64,000 nucleotides of DNA from Streptomyces antnestii (lineage in GTDB: Bacteria; Actinomycetota; Actinomycetes; Streptomycetales; Streptomycetaceae), in the NCBI RefSeq assembly GCF_004005495.1, contig NZ_RZYA01000006.1, positions 62,001 to 126,000 on the forward strand, written 5' to 3'. Below are positions 53,411 through 63,072 of the stretch, piece by piece. Within the stretch, counting starts at the first letter, position 1; every line of letters begins with the position of its first letter. The position numbers and the translations under genes are program-made. Below the pieces are notes generated by a model, which saw only the letters and a list, made by a program, of their open reading frames with translations, had not been told where the DNA came from and searched no databases.

Positions 53411-55402
53411 ATGAGCACCTTGAGCACCTTGAGCACCTCGATGAGCACCCCGATGAACACGAGCATGTTCGACACCGTTCTTGTGGCCAACCGCGGCGAG
53501 ATCGCCGTCCGCGTCATCCGTACGCTGCGGGCCCTCGGTATCCGTTCGGTCGCCGTGTACAGCGACGCGGACGCGGATGCCCGGCACGTGCGGGAGGCCG
53601 ACACCGCGGTCCGTATCGGGCCGCCGCCCGCCGCCGAGAGCTATCTGTCCGTGGAGCGCCTGCTCGACGCGGCGGCCCGCACGGGCGCGCAGGCCGTCCA
53701 CCCGGGCTACGGGTTCCTCGCGGAGAACGCGGGATTCGCGCGGGCCTGCGCCGACGCCGGCCTCGCCTTCATCGGGCCCTCCGCCGACGCGATCTCCCTC
53801 ATGGGCGACAAGATCCGCGCCAAGGAGACCGTGAAGGCGGCCGGCGTCCCGGTCGTGCCCGGCTCCTCCGGCAGCGGGCTCAGCGACGGCCAACTGGCCG
53901 ACGCGGCACGGGAGATCGGCATGCCCGTGCTGCTCAAGCCGTCCGCGGGCGGCGGCGGCAAGGGCATGCGTCTGGTCCGTGACGAAGCGCTGCTCGGCGA
54001 CGAGATCGCGGCCGCGCGGCGCGAGGCGCGCGCCTCCTTCGGCGACGACACGCTGCTGGTGGAGCGCTGGGTCGACCGCCCCCGGCACATCGAGATCCAG
54101 GTCCTCGCCGACGCCCACGGGCACGTGATCCATCTCGGGGAGCGCGAGTGCTCGCTCCAGCGCCGCCACCAGAAGATCATCGAGGAGGCGCCCAGCGTCC
54201 TGCTCGACGAGCCCACGCGCGCGTCGATGGGCGAGGCGGCCGTGCAGGCGGCCCGCTCGTGCGGGTACCGGGGCGCGGGCACGGTGGAGTTCATCGTGCC
54301 GGGCAACGACCCGTCGTCGTACTACTTCATGGAGATGAACACCCGCCTCCAGGTCGAGCACCCCGTCACCGAGATGGTCACGGGCATCGACCTGGTGGAG
54401 TGGCAGCTGCGGGTCGCGGCCGGTGAGCAACTGCCGTACACGCAGGACGACATCACGCTCACCGGGCATGCGGTCGAGGCCCGGATCTGCGCGGAGGACC
54501 CTTCCCGCGGGTTCCTTCCCTCCGGCGGCACGGTCGTCTCGCTGCGCGAGCCGCAGGGCGACGGGGTGCGCACCGACTCGGGCCTGAGCGAGGGCACGGA
54601 GGTCGGCAGCCTGTACGACCCGATGCTGTCGAAGGTCATCGCGTACGGGCCCGACCGTGCGACGGCGCTGCGCAGGCTGCGCGCGGCGCTCGCGGACACG
54701 GTGACGCTCGGCGTGCCGACGAACGCCGGGTTCCTGCGGCGGCTGCTCGCCCACCCGGCCGTGGTGGCGGGCGAGCTCGACACCGGGCTCGTGGAGCGCG
54801 AGGTGGACGGCCTGGTCGTGAGCGAGGTGCCGGCGGAGGTGTACGAGGCCGCCGCCGCGGTTCGCGAGAGCGCCCTCACGCCGTCGGGATCCGGCTGGAC
54901 CGACCCCTTCTCGCAGCCGAACGGCTGGCGCCTGGGCGGCACTCCCGCGCCGCTCGCCTTCGACCTCAGGGTGCCCGGGCACGAACCCGTCAGACAGGGC
55001 ACGAGCGGCACCCACACCGTCACCGCGGACCGGGTCACCGTCCACGTGGACGGGCTCACCCACACCTTCCACCGGGCCGGTGACTGGCTCGGCCGGGACG
55101 GCGACGCCTGGCACGTGCGGGACTTCGACCCGGTGGCCGACTCGCTGACCGGCGCCGCACACTCGGGCGCGGACTCCCTCACCGCGCCGATGCCCGGCAC
55201 GGTCACCGTGGTGAAGGTGGCCGTCGGCGACGAAGTGGCGGCCGGGCAGAGCCTGTTGGTGGTCGAGGCGATGAAGATGGAACACGTCATCTCCGCCCCG
55301 CACGCCGGCACGGTCGCCGAGCTGGACGTCACACCGGGGACGACCGTCGCGATGGACCAGATCCTCGCGGTCGTCGCCCCGCACGAGGAGATGACGGCAT
55401 GA
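53411..55402 (+). CDS. accA1: Biotin carboxylase/biotin carrier subunit (LiuD-type)
   Basis: A 663-residue alpha subunit of methylcrotonyl-CoA carboxylase. It has the biotin carboxylase domain ([31 protein letters not shown] loop, [14 protein letters not shown]), a connecting region and a C-terminal biotinyl domain with [10 protein letters not shown], where the Lys carries biotin. The first 18 residues are encoded by a nine-base repeat (three AGCACCTTG/TCG units, then related ones) and are not part of the fold. The ATG at 53411 has GGAGGG upstream. The stop overlaps the next gene (ATGA). Confidence 0.93.
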   Translation: MSTLSTLSTSMSTPMNTSMFDTVLVANRGEIAVRVIRTLRALGIRSVAVYSDADADARHVREADTAVRIGPPPAAESYLSVERLLDAAARTGAQAVHPGYGFLAENAGFARACADAGLAFIGPSADAISLMGDKIRAKETVKAAGVPVVPGSSGSGLSDGQLADAAREIGMPVLLKPSAGGGGKGMRLVRDEALLGDEIAAARREARASFGDDTLLVERWVDRPRHIEIQVLADAHGHVIHLGERECSLQRRHQKIIEEAPSVLLDEPTRASMGEAAVQAARSCGYRGAGTVEFIVPGNDPSSYYFMEMNTRLQVEHPVTEMVTGIDLVEWQLRVAAGEQLPYTQDDITLTGHAVEARICAEDPSRGFLPSGGTVVSLREPQGDGVRTDSGLSEGTEVGSLYDPMLSKVIAYGPDRATALRRLRAALADTVTLGVPTNAGFLRRLLAHPAVVAGELDTGLVEREVDGLVVSEVPAEVYEAAAAVRESALTPSGSGWTDPFSQPNGWRLGGTPAPLAFDLRVPGHEPVRQGTSGTHTVTADRVTVHVDGLTHTFHRAGDWLGRDGDAWHVRDFDPVADSLTGAAHSGADSLTAPMPGTVTVVKVAVGDEVAAGQSLLVVEAMKMEHVISAPHAGTVAELDVTPGTTVAMDQILAVVAPHEEMTA

Positions 55403-56355
55403 GCGCCCCCGTACCCACCGCCCTGCCCATGGTCGTGCCCGCCCAGGACCTGCCCGCCCGCGTGCGGATCCACGAGGTCGGCGCGCGTGACGGACTGCAG
55501 AACGAGAAGGCGATCGTCCCCACGGAGGTGAAGGCCGAGTTCGTGCACCGGCTCGCGGACGCGGGGCTCACCACCATCGAGGCGACCAGCTTCGTGCACC
55601 CCGAGTGGGTGCCCCAACTGGCCGACGCGGAGGCCCTGTTCCCGCTCATCCAGGACATCGGGTCCCGCCCCCACCTGCCCGTCCTCGTGCCGAACGAGCG
55701 GGGCCTCGACCGGGCGCTCGCGCTCGGGGCGCGCCGCGTCGCCGTGTTCGCCAGCGCCACGGAGTCCTTCGCCAAGGCCAATCTGAACCGGACGGTGGAC
55801 GACGCGCTCGCCATGTTCGAGCCGGTCGTGACGCGTGCCAAGGCCGGGCGGGCGCATGTGCGCGGCTATCTGTCCATGTGCTTCGGGGACCCCTGGGAGG
55901 GCGCCGTCCCGGTCCACCAGGTCGTCCGGGTCGCCAAGGCCCTGATGGACATGGGCTGCGACGAGCTGAGCCTCGGCGACACGATCGGCGTCGCGACGCC
56001 GGGCCACGTCCAGACGCTCCTGGCCGAGCTGAACGAGGAGGGTGTGCCGACGAACGCGATCGGCGTGCATTTCCACGACACGTACGGCCAGGCCCTGTCC
56101 AACACGCTCGCGGCGCTCCAGCACGGAGTGACCACCGTGGACGCCTCCGCGGGCGGCCTCGGCGGCTGCCCGTACGCGAAGAGCGCCACCGGAAATCTCG
56201 CCACCGAAGACCTCGTGTGGATGCTTCAGGGCCTCGGCATCGAGACCGGGGTCGACCTCGGCCGTCTCACCGCCACCAGCGCGTGGATGGCCCAGCAGTT
56301 GGGCCGGCCGAGCCCGTCCCGCACCGTCCGTGCCCTCTCCCACCAGGAGCAGTAG
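55399..56355 (+). CDS. hmgL: Hydroxymethylglutaryl-CoA lyase
   Basis: A 318-residue TIM-barrel lyase that splits HMG-CoA to acetyl-CoA and acetoacetate, the last step of leucine breakdown. The metal-site motif [15 protein letters not shown], the HMGL signature [19 protein letters not shown] with the catalytic Cys, and the metal ligands in [12 protein letters not shown] are all present. It overlaps the carboxylase gene by four bases. Confidence 0.94.
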   Translation: MSAPVPTALPMVVPAQDLPARVRIHEVGARDGLQNEKAIVPTEVKAEFVHRLADAGLTTIEATSFVHPEWVPQLADAEALFPLIQDIGSRPHLPVLVPNERGLDRALALGARRVAVFASATESFAKANLNRTVDDALAMFEPVVTRAKAGRAHVRGYLSMCFGDPWEGAVPVHQVVRVAKALMDMGCDELSLGDTIGVATPGHVQTLLAELNEEGVPTNAIGVHFHDTYGQALSNTLAALQHGVTTVDASAGGLGGCPYAKSATGNLATEDLVWMLQGLGIETGVDLGRLTATSAWMAQQLGRPSPSRTVRALSHQEQ

Positions 56356-56359
56356 AACG

Positions 56360-57520
56360 ATGGACCACCGTCTGAGCAGCGAGCACGAAGAACTCCGGCG
56401 CACCGTCGAGGAGTTCGCGCACGACGTCGTCGCCCCCAAGATCGGCGACTTCTACGAGCGCCACGAGTTCCCGTACGAGATCGTGCGGGAGATGGGCCGG
56501 ATGGGCCTGTTCGGGCTGCCGTTCCCGGAGGAGTACGGCGGGATGGGCGGCGACTATCTGGCTCTCGGGATCGCCCTGGAGGAGCTGGCGCGGGTCGACT
56601 CGTCGGTGGCGATCACACTGGAGGCCGGGGTCTCCCTCGGCGCGATGCCGGTCCATCTGTTCGGGACCGAGGAGCAGAAGCGGGAGTGGCTGCCACGGCT
56701 GTGCTCTGGTGAAATCCTGGGCGCGTTCGGCCTGACCGAGCCGGACGGCGGCTCGGACGCGGGGGCGACGCGGACGACGGCCCGGATCGACGAGTCGACC
56801 GGCGAGTGGGTGATCAACGGCACGAAGTGCTTCATCACCAACTCCGGTACGGACATCACGGGTCTGGTCACGGTCACGGCGGTCACCGGCCGCACGCCCG
56901 AGGGCAAGCCGCACATCTCCTCGATCATCGTGCCGTCGGGAACGCCGGGCTTCACGGTCGCGGCGCCGTACTCGAAGGTCGGCTGGAACGCGTCGGACAC
57001 GCGGGAGCTGTCCTTCGCCGACGTCCGGGTCCCGGCGGCGAACCTCCTCGGCGAACAGGGCCGCGGATTCGCGCAGTTCCTCCGGATCCTGGACGAGGGC
57101 CGGATCGCGATCTCGGCGCTCGCGACGGGGCTCGCGCAGGGCTGCGTCGACGAGTCGGTGAAGTACGCCAAGGAGCGGAAGGCGTTCGGCCGGAACATCG
57201 GCTCGTACCAGGCCATCCAGTTCAAGATCGCCGACATGGAGATGAAGGCGCACACGGCCCGGCTCGCCTGGCGGGACGCGGCGTCGCGCCTGGTGAGCGG
57301 GGAGCCGTTCAAGAAGGAGGCGGCGCTCGCCAAGCTCTACTCGTCGACGGTCGCGGTGGACAACGCGCGCGAGGCCACGCAGATCCACGGCGGCTACGGG
57401 TTCATGAACGAGTATCCGGTGGCCCGTATGTGGCGTGACTCCAAGATCCTGGAGATCGGCGAGGGAACGAGCGAGGTGCAGCGGATGCTGATCGCACGGG
57501 AGTTGGGGCTTACGGGCTGA
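56360..57520 (+). CDS. acdH: Isovaleryl-CoA-type acyl-CoA dehydrogenase
   Basis: A 386-residue acyl-CoA dehydrogenase. Signatures: GAFGLTEPDGGSDAGATRTT, and QIHGGYGFMNEYPVARMWRD, followed by the FAD-site ILEIGEGTSEVQRM. Its place after carboxylase and HMG-CoA lyase genes indicates isovaleryl-CoA or branched-chain acyl-CoA oxidation; the S. coelicolor AcdH at this position is known for branched-chain substrates. The ATG at 56360 is five bases after the lyase stop with AGGAG upstream. A 24-base repeat begins inside its last codons. Confidence 0.93.
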   Translation: MDHRLSSEHEELRRTVEEFAHDVVAPKIGDFYERHEFPYEIVREMGRMGLFGLPFPEEYGGMGGDYLALGIALEELARVDSSVAITLEAGVSLGAMPVHLFGTEEQKREWLPRLCSGEILGAFGLTEPDGGSDAGATRTTARIDESTGEWVINGTKCFITNSGTDITGLVTVTAVTGRTPEGKPHISSIIVPSGTPGFTVAAPYSKVGWNASDTRELSFADVRVPAANLLGEQGRGFAQFLRILDEGRIAISALATGLAQGCVDESVKYAKERKAFGRNIGSYQAIQFKIADMEMKAHTARLAWRDAASRLVSGEPFKKEAALAKLYSSTVAVDNAREATQIHGGYGFMNEYPVARMWRDSKILEIGEGTSEVQRMLIARELGLTG

Positions 57521-57576
57521 CGCGCTGAAGGGCTTACGGGCTGACGCGCCGAAGGGCTCACGGCGAGCACAGTGAA
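57506..57576. repeat. 24-bp direct repeat spanning the acdH stop
   Basis: GGGCTTACGGGCTGACGCG plus five bases occurs at 57506-57529 and 57530-57553, with a diverged third copy to 57576. The first copy contains the final codons and stop of acdH, so the stop region was duplicated. Confidence 0.85.
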
Positions 57577-57618
57577 GGGCTCGGGCTGAGGCGGGCCGCT
57601 GGACAACCCGGGATCAAC

Positions 57619-57637
57619 TTAGGTTAGGTTAACCTAA
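57619..57637. promoter_or_regulatory. Iron box (DmdR/IdeR operator) before desE
   Basis: TTAGGTTAGGTTAACCTAA matches the 19-bp Streptomyces iron box with one change from the copy upstream of desA. It lies 53 bases before the desE start. DmdR1 with iron should repress transcription here. Confidence 0.93.
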
Positions 57638-57689
57638 GTCATCCCGGCCAGCGGCCTGGCCTCCGTTCGTCACGAAAGCAGCCACCGTC

Positions 57690-58757
57690 ATGCACCGAGC
57701 CCGTCTCACCAGCCCCTCACGACGCGGCATCCTCGCCGCGGGCGGCGCACTCGGCCTCGGCGCCGCACTCGCCGCGTGCGGCGCCGACTCCAAAGACAGC
57801 GGCTCCAAGGACGGCGGCGCAGGCACCGGAGCCGGCAAGGGCGCCAGGTCCGGCCCCTGGTCCTTCAAGGACGACCGCGGAAAGACCGCGAAGGCCGACA
57901 AGGTCCCGGCGAACATCGCCGCGTTCACCAGCGTCGCCGCCGCCCTGTGGGACTACGGCATCGAGTGCAAGGGCGTCTTCGGCCCGACGAGGACCAAGGA
58001 CGGCAAGGCCGACGTCCAGGCCGGCGACATCGACGTCGACAAGGTGACGATCCTCGGCAACGCCTGGGGCCAGTTCAACATCGAGAAGTACGCGGGCCTC
58101 GCCCCCGACCTCCTCGTCACCACCGTGTACGACACCGCCGGCACCCTGTGGTCCGTCCCCGAGGACTCCAAGGACAAGATCCTCGGGCTTGCCCCGAGCG
58201 TCGGTATCTCCGTCTACGACCGCCAGATGACGCGGCCCCTGGAGCGCCTGCTCGCGCTCGCCGAGTCGCTCGGCGCCGACGTCAAGGCCGCCAAGGTCGT
58301 CAAGGCCAAACAGCGCTTCGAGGCGGCGGCCGCCCGCCTGCGCAAGGCCGCCAAGGCGAACCCCGGCATCAGGGTCCTCGTCGGCTCCGCGAGCCAGGAC
58401 ATCTTCTACGTCTCGGGCACGAACCTCTCCGCCGACCTGGAGTACTTCAAGTCGCTCGGCGTGAACTTCGTCGAGCCGTCGGAGGCGGCGAAGAAGGCGT
58501 CCGGCGGCTGGTTCGAGAACCTGAGCTGGGAGAACATCGACAAGTACCCGGCCGACGTCATCATGATGGACAACCGCACGGCCACCATCCAGCCCGCCGA
58601 CCTCGACAAGGACAAGGCCACCTGGAGGAAGCTGCCCGCGGTCAGGGCCGGCCAGGTCGTCCCGCGCGTCACCGAGCCCATCTACTCCTACGCCAAGTGC
58701 GCCCCGGTCCTCGAAGACCTCGCCGAGGCCATCGAGAAGGCCAGGAAGGTCGGCTGA
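57690..58757 (+). CDS. desE: Ferrioxamine-binding lipoprotein
   Basis: A 355-residue substrate-binding lipoprotein for hydroxamate siderophores. A Tat-like signal (SRRGILAAGGALGLGAALAAC) ends in the lipobox LAAC. The mature part is a class III (BtuF/FhuD-like) binding fold with VPANIAAFTSVAAALWDYGI and IEKYAGLAPDLLVTT. It should deliver ferrioxamine to an ABC permease that is not in this window. It starts 53 bases after an iron box. Confidence 0.93.
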   Translation: MHRARLTSPSRRGILAAGGALGLGAALAACGADSKDSGSKDGGAGTGAGKGARSGPWSFKDDRGKTAKADKVPANIAAFTSVAAALWDYGIECKGVFGPTRTKDGKADVQAGDIDVDKVTILGNAWGQFNIEKYAGLAPDLLVTTVYDTAGTLWSVPEDSKDKILGLAPSVGISVYDRQMTRPLERLLALAESLGADVKAAKVVKAKQRFEAAAARLRKAAKANPGIRVLVGSASQDIFYVSGTNLSADLEYFKSLGVNFVEPSEAAKKASGGWFENLSWENIDKYPADVIMMDNRTATIQPADLDKDKATWRKLPAVRAGQVVPRVTEPIYSYAKCAPVLEDLAEAIEKARKVG

Positions 58758-58761
58758 CGTC

Positions 58762-59631
58762 ATGACGGCCACCGAGCCCGCCCCGTTCCGGTTCTTCGAC
58801 CTCCAGGTACAGCGGACGCGGCGGCTCGGCCCGTCGCTCCAGCGCGTCACCTTCACCGGTCCCGGCCTGCCGGAATTCCACGCCGGGGGCCGCGACCAGA
58901 GCCTGTCGCTGTTCCTGCCCCGGCCGGGCCAGAGCGCCCCCGTGCTGCCACCGGTCGAACCCGGCGACGACGGCCGCGCCTGGCACAGCGCGTACCGGGC
59001 ACTGCCGGACCACGTGCGCGCGGTGATGCGCTCGTACACGGTCAGCGCGCAGCGCCGCGACCCGGAAGAACTCGACATCGACTTCGTCCTGCACCACGAC
59101 GGGCCCGGCGGCGCCGGGCCCGCCTGCGTATGGGCCGGGGCCGCGCGGGCCGGCGACCGCGTGACGGTGCTCGGCCCGGCGGTCGCCGACAACACCGCCG
59201 TGCGCTGCCGGCCCCCCGAGGGCGCCGACCACCTCCTCATGTGGGGTGACGAGACCGCCATGCCCGCCGCCCTCGGCATCCTCGCCTGGCTCCCGGCGCA
59301 CCTGCCCGCGCACGCCTGGCTGGAGGTCCCGCACCGCGCGGACATCCCGGACGTGAAGATCCCGGACCACGCCCGCGTCACCTGGCTCGTACGGGACGAG
59401 CATCCGCCCTCGGCCCTGGAGGCGATCAGCGCCGCCGAACTCCCGCATGCCGCAAGCCCGTACGCCTGGCTCGCGGGCGAGTCCGGGGCGATGAAGGAGC
59501 TGCGCCGCCATCTCGTGCGTGAACGCGCCTACGACAAGCGGTCGGTGACGTTCGTCGGCTACTGGCGCAAGGGGCTCAGTGAGGACGGGCTGCGCGTCGC
59601 CGGGGCACGGGAGGCGGCCACGGAGGGCTGA
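58762..59631 (+). CDS. desF: Siderophore-interacting protein (ferric reductase)
   Basis: A 289-residue flavin-type siderophore-interacting protein (ViuB/SIP family) that reduces ferric siderophore to release iron in the cytoplasm. The FAD-binding RSYTVSAQR motif (RxYT) and the NAD(P)-binding HLLMWGDETAMPAALGIL region are present. It starts four bases after desE and shares its iron-regulated transcript. Confidence 0.92.
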   Translation: MTATEPAPFRFFDLQVQRTRRLGPSLQRVTFTGPGLPEFHAGGRDQSLSLFLPRPGQSAPVLPPVEPGDDGRAWHSAYRALPDHVRAVMRSYTVSAQRRDPEELDIDFVLHHDGPGGAGPACVWAGAARAGDRVTVLGPAVADNTAVRCRPPEGADHLLMWGDETAMPAALGILAWLPAHLPAHAWLEVPHRADIPDVKIPDHARVTWLVRDEHPPSALEAISAAELPHAASPYAWLAGESGAMKELRRHLVRERAYDKRSVTFVGYWRKGLSEDGLRVAGAREAATEG

Positions 59632-59681
59632 GCGGACGGCAGGTTCCGGCCAGGGGTGAGGGGCGGGGTCGCACGCGTAAC

Positions 59682-59700
59682 TTAGGTTAGGCTAACCTAA
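59682..59700. promoter_or_regulatory. Iron box (DmdR/IdeR operator) before desA
   Basis: TTAGGTTAGGCTAACCTAA, an exact match to the 19-bp consensus palindrome, lies 94 bases before the desA start. It should couple desferrioxamine synthesis to iron starvation. Confidence 0.96.
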
Positions 59701-59793
59701 ATACAGCGTTCCGGCCTCGCCCCTTTCCCGCGCCGCCCCGTCCGCACGCTGCCCCTCCCACCCGCATTCCCGCCCCCACCCGGAGGACCGTCC

Positions 59794-61254
59794 ATGCGCT
59801 CGCACCTGCTCAACGACACGACCGCGGAGCACTACCGCTGTTCCGTGACCGAGGGAATCGAGCGGGTGGCGGCCAAACTCGCCACCACCGACCGGCCGTT
59901 CACCGGAATCACCGTCCACGACCTCGCGCACCGGATCGACGCCGTCGACCTGGACACTCCCCTCCTGGACACCACGGCCGCCCTGGACGAGCTCGAAGAG
60001 GTCTACCTCCGCGACGCCGTCTACTTCCACCACCCGCGCTACCTCGCCCACCTCAACTGCCCCGTCGTCATCCCGGCCGTACTCGGCGAGGCCGTCCTCT
60101 CCGCGGTCAACTCCTCCCTCGACACCTGGGACCAGTCCGCCGGCGGCACCCTCATCGAGCGCAAGCTCATCGACTGGACCACCGGACGCATCGGCCTCGG
60201 CCCCGCCGCCGACGGCGTCTTCACCTCCGGCGGCTCCCAGTCCAACCTCCAGGCGCTGCTCCTCGCCCGCGAGGAGACCAAATCCGGACGCGGCGACCAC
60301 GCCGAACGCCCTACGAACATGCGGGTGTTCGCCTCCGAGGTCAGCCACTTCAGCGTCAAGAAGTCCGCGACCCTGCTCGGGCTCGGCCCCGACGCCGTGG
60401 TCACGATCCCCGTCGACCGCGACAAGCGCATGCAGACCGTCGCCCTCGCGCGCGAACTGGAGCGCTGCCGCGAGAACGGCCTCACCCCCATGGCGGTCGT
60501 CGCCACCGCCGGCACCACCGACTTCGGCTCCATCGACCCGCTCCCCGAGATCGCCGAGCTGTGCGACCGGTACGGCACCTGGATGCACGTCGACGCCGCC
60601 TACGGCTGCGGGCTGCTCGCCTCCGTCCGGAACCGGCACCTCCTCGACGGCATCGAGCGCGCCGACTCCGTCACCGTCGACTACCACAAGTCCTTCTTCC
60701 AGCCCGTGAGTTCGAGCGCGGTCCTGGTCCGCGACGCGGCCACCCTGCGGCACGCGACGTACCACGCCGACTACCTCAACCCGCGCCGCATGGTCACCGA
60801 GCGCATCCCCAACCAGGTCGACAAGTCCCTCCAGACGACCCGCCGCTTCGACGCGCTCAAGCTGTGGATGACGCTGCGCGTGATGGGCGCCGACGGCGTC
60901 GGGCAGCTCTTCGACGAGGTGTGCGACCTGGCCGGGCGGGCCTGGGAACTGCTCGCCGCCGACCCCCGCTTCGACGTCGTCGTCGAACCGAGGCTCTCCA
61001 CCCTCGTCTTCCGCCACATCCCGGCCGGCGTCACCGACCCCGCCGAGATCGACCGCGCCAACCTGTACGCCCGCAAGGCCCTGTTCGCCTCCGGCGAGGC
61101 CATCGTGGCGGGCACCAGGGTGGGCGGCCGCCACTACCTGAAGTTCACCCTGCTCAACCCCGAGACCACCGTGGACGACATCTCCGCGGTCCTCGACCTG
61201 ATCGCCGACCACGCCGAGCAGTACCTGGGAGACATCCTTGACCGCGCCAGTTGA
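59794..61254 (+). CDS. desA: Lysine decarboxylase of desferrioxamine synthesis
   Basis: A 486-residue PLP enzyme of the group II decarboxylase family that makes cadaverine from lysine. [17 protein letters not shown] binds PLP phosphate, HVDAAYGCG holds the PLP-ring Asp, and [10 protein letters not shown] carries the Schiff-base Lys. The ATG at 59794 has GGAGGA upstream. It is first of the desABCD operon after an iron box. The stop lies inside desB. Confidence 0.96.
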   Translation: MRSHLLNDTTAEHYRCSVTEGIERVAAKLATTDRPFTGITVHDLAHRIDAVDLDTPLLDTTAALDELEEVYLRDAVYFHHPRYLAHLNCPVVIPAVLGEAVLSAVNSSLDTWDQSAGGTLIERKLIDWTTGRIGLGPAADGVFTSGGSQSNLQALLLAREETKSGRGDHAERPTNMRVFASEVSHFSVKKSATLLGLGPDAVVTIPVDRDKRMQTVALARELERCRENGLTPMAVVATAGTTDFGSIDPLPEIAELCDRYGTWMHVDAAYGCGLLASVRNRHLLDGIERADSVTVDYHKSFFQPVSSSAVLVRDAATLRHATYHADYLNPRRMVTERIPNQVDKSLQTTRRFDALKLWMTLRVMGADGVGQLFDEVCDLAGRAWELLAADPRFDVVVEPRLSTLVFRHIPAGVTDPAEIDRANLYARKALFASGEAIVAGTRVGGRHYLKFTLLNPETTVDDISAVLDLIADHAEQYLGDILDRAS

Positions 61255-62500
61255 TTTCATCGGTATCGGGCTCGGCCCCTTCAACCTCGGCCTCGCCTGC
61301 CTGACCGAACCGATAGCCGAACTGAACGGCGTCTTCCTCGAGTCGAAGCCCGACTTCGAGTGGCACTCGGGGATGTTCCTCGAAGGCGCCCACCTCCAGA
61401 CCCCGTTCCTGTCGGACCTCGTCACGCTCGCCGACCCGACGTCCCCGTACTCCTTCCTCAACTACCTGAAAGAATCAGGGAGGTTGTACTCGTTCTACAT
61501 CCGCGAGAACTTCTATCCGCTGCGGACCGAGTACAACGACTACTGCCGCTGGGCCGCGGCCAAGCTCACCGGCGTCCGCTTCGGCACGACCGTGACCCAG
61601 GTGACCTACGACGACGCCGACGGCCTCTACGTCGTCCGCACCGAAGGCGGCGCGACCTACCGGGCACCCCGCCTCGTCCTCGGCACCGGGACCCCGCCGC
61701 ACATTCCCGAGGCATGCCGGGACCTCGGCGGCGACGCGATCCACAACTCCCGCTATCTGCACCACAAGGCGGAGCTCCAGCGCAAGGACTCGATCACGCT
61801 CGTCGGCAGCGGCCAGTCCGCCGCCGAGATCTACCACGACCTCCTCGGCGAGATCGACGTCCACGGTTACCGCCTGAACTGGGTGACCCGCTCCCCGCGC
61901 TTCTTCCCCCTCGAATACACGAAGCTGACCCTGGAGATGACCTCCCCCGAGTACGTGGACTACTTCCACGCGCTGCCGGAGGAGACCCGCTACCGCCTGG
62001 AGACCCAGCAGAAGGGCCTCTTCAAGGGCATCGACGGCGACCTCATCAACGAGATCTTCGACCTGCTCTACCAGAAGAACCTGGCAGGCCCCGTCCCCAC
62101 CCGCCTGCTCACCAACTCCGCGCTCACCAGCGCGCGTCACGAGAACGGCACGTACACGCTCGGGCTGCGCCAGGAGGAGCAGGGCAAGGACTTCGAGCTC
62201 CGCACCGACGGCCTCATCCTCGCCACCGGCTACCGGTACGAGACGCCCGCCTTCCTCGAACCGGTCCGCGACCGGCTGCGCTGGGACAGCCGCGGCCGGT
62301 TCGACATGGCCCGCAACTACTCCGTCGACACCACGGGCCGCGGCGTCTTCGTGCAGAACGCCGGCGTGCACACCCACTCGATCACCTCGCCGGACCTCGG
62401 CATGGGCGCGTACCGCAACGCGTACATCATCGGCGAGCTGCTCGGCACCGAGTACTACCCCGTAGAGAAGACCATCGCGTTCCAGGAGTTCGCCGCATGA
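61238..62500 (+). CDS. desB: Cadaverine N-hydroxylating monooxygenase
   Basis: A 420-residue FAD/NADPH monooxygenase (IucD/SidA family) that N-hydroxylates cadaverine. FAD motif [14 protein letters not shown] at the start, NADPH motif [17 protein letters not shown], and [12 protein letters not shown] near the end. The start is the rare codon TTG at 61238, preceded by GGGAG; it lies 17 bases inside desA, so the two are translationally coupled. Confidence 0.95.
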   Translation: MTAPVDFIGIGLGPFNLGLACLTEPIAELNGVFLESKPDFEWHSGMFLEGAHLQTPFLSDLVTLADPTSPYSFLNYLKESGRLYSFYIRENFYPLRTEYNDYCRWAAAKLTGVRFGTTVTQVTYDDADGLYVVRTEGGATYRAPRLVLGTGTPPHIPEACRDLGGDAIHNSRYLHHKAELQRKDSITLVGSGQSAAEIYHDLLGEIDVHGYRLNWVTRSPRFFPLEYTKLTLEMTSPEYVDYFHALPEETRYRLETQQKGLFKGIDGDLINEIFDLLYQKNLAGPVPTRLLTNSALTSARHENGTYTLGLRQEEQGKDFELRTDGLILATGYRYETPAFLEPVRDRLRWDSRGRFDMARNYSVDTTGRGVFVQNAGVHTHSITSPDLGMGAYRNAYIIGELLGTEYYPVEKTIAFQEFAA

Positions 62501-63072
62501 GCCGCACGAGCCGCACGAGCCCTTCGGGTTTCGCCGTCCGCACCCTCGACCCCCTCAAGGACGCCGAGCTCGTCCACGGCTGGGTCACCCACCCCAGAGC
62601 CGCGTTCTGGCTGATGCAGGACGCGAGACTGCAGGACGTGGAACGCGAGTACATGGCGATATCCGCGGCCGCCCACCATGACGCGTACATCGGTGAACTC
62701 GACGGCGTGCCCGTTTTCCTGATGGAGCGTTACGACCCGGCGCACGTCGAACTGGTGGGCCTGTACGAGCCCGAGCCGGGCGACATCGGCATGCACTTCC
62801 TGGTCGCCCCCACCGACACACCCGTCCACGGCTTCACGCGCGCCGTCATCACGGCCGTCATGGCCCACCTGTTCGCGGACCCGTCCGTGCGGCGCGTCGT
62901 GGTCGAGCCCGACGTGCGCAACGAAGCCGTGCACGCCCTGAACGAGGCCGTCGGCTTCGTGCCCGAACGCGAGATCCAGAAGCCCGAGAAGAATGCGCTG
63001 CTGAGCTTCTGCACGCGCGAGCAGTTCGAGGCCGCCACCGCAGCGAGCGCCACCGCAAGGAGCGCCGCATGA
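62497..63072 (+). CDS. desC: N-hydroxycadaverine acyltransferase
   Basis: A 191-residue GNAT-type acyltransferase (IucB/RhbD family) that adds succinyl or acetyl to N-hydroxycadaverine. Core motifs are [23 protein letters not shown] and [20 protein letters not shown]. The start overlaps desB by four bases (ATGA), and its own end overlaps desD likewise. Confidence 0.95.
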   Translation: MSRTSRTSPSGFAVRTLDPLKDAELVHGWVTHPRAAFWLMQDARLQDVEREYMAISAAAHHDAYIGELDGVPVFLMERYDPAHVELVGLYEPEPGDIGMHFLVAPTDTPVHGFTRAVITAVMAHLFADPSVRRVVVEPDVRNEAVHALNEAVGFVPEREIQKPEKNALLSFCTREQFEAATAASATARSAA

